Source: Ornithinibacillus massiliensis (lineage in GTDB: Bacteria > Bacillota > Bacilli > Bacillales > Amphibacillaceae). Taken from it: a stretch of 64,000 nt of DNA. Both the position numbers and the translations under genes were made by a program. The notes under the pieces were generated by a model. The model worked only from the letters and a program-made list of their open reading frames with translations, was not told where the DNA came from and ran no database searches. The stretch covers positions 27,047 to 91,046 of the forward strand of contig NZ_JAGXBY010000008.1 in assembly GCF_018310345.1 (NCBI RefSeq), in the 5' to 3' direction. Below, piece after piece: positions 62,928 to 64,000 of the stretch (positions are counted from its first letter, which is position 1; each line of letters opens with the position of its first letter).

Positions 62928-64000
62928 ATGACAGCAACGAAAGGTCTTGAAGGGGTTGTAGCAACACAATCATCAATTAGTTCTATCATTGATGACCAAC
63001 TAACTTATGTAGGTTACAAGATTGATGATTTAGCAGAGAATTCAAGCTTTGAAGAAGTAGTTTATTTATTATGGAATTTGAAATTACCGACAATCGCTGA
63101 ATTAGAAGCCTTTAAAAAAGAACTTGCCGACAATATGGAAGTTCCAGAAGCGGTATTAGATCATTTACGCTCTTATGATTTGTCTAAAGTACACCCTATG
63201 GCAGCATTAAGAACATCTATTTCTCTACTAGGTTTATACGATGAAGAAGCAGATGTAATGGAAGAGGAAGCTAATCGACGTAAGGCAGTTCGTATACAAG
63301 CAAAGATTGCAACAATCGTGGCGGCATTTTCTCGAATAAGACAAGGTAAAGACCCTGTTAAACCATTAAAAGATGTAAGCTATGCAGAAAACTTTTTATA
63401 TATGTTAAATGGCGAAAAACCAAATGAAATAGAAATCGAAGCAATTAATAAAGCGTTAGTATTACATGCTGATCACGAACTCAATGCATCTACATTCACT
63501 GCTAGAGTTTGTGTTGCAACATTATCAGATATGTATTCTGGTATTACTGCTGCAATTGGTGCATTAAAAGGTCCATTGCATGGTGGGGCAAATGAGCGTG
63601 TGATGAAAATGCTAACGGAAATCGGTACAGAAGATAATGCTATCCCGTATATTAAAGAAAAATTAGAAAACAAAGAAAAAATCATGGGTATGGGACACCG
63701 CGTTTATCGTAATGGTGATCCTAGAGCTAAGCATCTACAAAAGATGTCTAAAGAATTGACAGCCCTTACTGGTCAAGAAAAATGGTATAATATGTCTGTA
63801 GCAATCGAGGACTATATTAAACAAGAAAAAGGTCTACCAGCAAATGTAGATTTCTATTCTGCTTCGATGTATCATAGTTTAGGGATTGATCATGATCTAT
63901 TTACACCAATTTTCGCTATGAGTCGTGTGTCTGGTTGGGTTGCACATATATTAGAACAATATTCGAATAATCGTTTAATCCGTCCACGTGCAGAATATGT
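62928..64000 (+). CDS. citZ: Citrate synthase (partial, runs off right edge)
   Basis: 357 codons seen, begun by an ATG behind AAAGGAGAGGG; only about 15 residues should be missing. Signatures: VVATQSSISSIIDDQLTYVG, LHADHELNASTFTARVC (active His), GPLHGGANERVMKML (His) and MGMGHRVYRNGDPRAKHL. The final catalytic Asp is in ANVDFYSASMYHSLGI. Enters acetyl-CoA into the TCA cycle. icd and mdh probably follow, as in B. subtilis. Confidence 0.96.
   Translation, partial: MTATKGLEGVVATQSSISSIIDDQLTYVGYKIDDLAENSSFEEVVYLLWNLKLPTIAELEAFKKELADNMEVPEAVLDHLRSYDLSKVHPMAALRTSISLLGLYDEEADVMEEEANRRKAVRIQAKIATIVAAFSRIRQGKDPVKPLKDVSYAENFLYMLNGEKPNEIEIEAINKALVLHADHELNASTFTARVCVATLSDMYSGITAAIGALKGPLHGGANERVMKMLTEIGTEDNAIPYIKEKLENKEKIMGMGHRVYRNGDPRAKHLQKMSKELTALTGQEKWYNMSVAIEDYIKQEKGLPANVDFYSASMYHSLGIDHDLFTPIFAMSRVSGWVAHILEQYSNNRLIRPRAEY

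Overview
The window is a core chromosomal segment of a low-GC, spore-forming, flagellated member of the Bacillaceae, probably close to Oceanobacillus, Virgibacillus or Gracilibacillus. This rests on gene order remembered from Bacillus subtilis (aroA-ccpA-motPS-acuCBA; tyrS, rpsD, dgcP/ytrP, ytsP, refZ, ezrA, nifZ, thiI, ssp, ytfI, gerW, tpx, ytxK, ackA; then ytoI, ytpI, nrnA, ytrI/H, dnaE, ytsJ, accDA, pfkA, pyk, fxsA, ytvI, citZ), on strong AGGAGG-type ribosome sites, and on sporulation genes (alpha/beta SASP with a sigma-G promoter, GerW, YtrH/YtrI). No database search was possible, so family names come from recognised motifs and synteny.

Layout. 1-8.9 kb: an FtsA-like actin-fold protein cut by the left edge, AroA, CcpA, the Na+ stator MotPS, and acuCBA (acetylation control of acetyl-CoA synthetase, although acsA is not beside it). 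9-15.4 kb: a class A penicillin-binding protein, T-box controlled tyrS, a small lipoprotein- or membrane-like protein, and rpsD with its leader. 15.5-24 kb: a GAF-GGDEF diguanylate cyclase, free-Met-sulfoxide reductase, RefZ, EzrA and the NifZ-ThiI thiouridine pair. 24-33.7 kb: spore genes, a one-cysteine Tpx, ytxK-ackA, a universal stress protein with a cre site, ald, an M24 dipeptidase, PspA and YtkL.

34-46.1 kb is the distinctive region: a complete type IV pilus locus (prepilin peptidase, VanW-like membrane protein, PilB, PilT, PilC, PilA, PilM, PilN, PilO and three minor pilins). The last pilin is a 480-residue protein without Glu5 that carries a large Gly/Ser-rich beta-repeat body. The operon has a long, strongly structured 5' leader with its own promoter. 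A 25-bp hairpin separates pilA from pilMNO. PilB has the MshEN signature that binds c-di-GMP in homologues, and a diguanylate cyclase lies in the same window. This locus is the best candidate for an under-described system.

46.3-64 kb: housekeeping genes for nucleotide recycling (NrnA), replication (DnaE), anaplerosis and lipid synthesis (malic enzyme, GntR regulator, AccD, AccA), lower glycolysis (PfkA, Pyk), and citrate synthase cut by the right edge. A perfect 17-bp palindrome lies on the start site of the malic enzyme gene and probably binds the GntR regulator. cre-like sites precede citZ and uspA, consistent with CcpA being encoded here. Long nested inverted repeats of one family (three clear copies, one diverged copy, one doubtful) fill several gaps and probably act as terminators. 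No tRNA, rRNA, CRISPR array, insertion sequence or prophage was seen.
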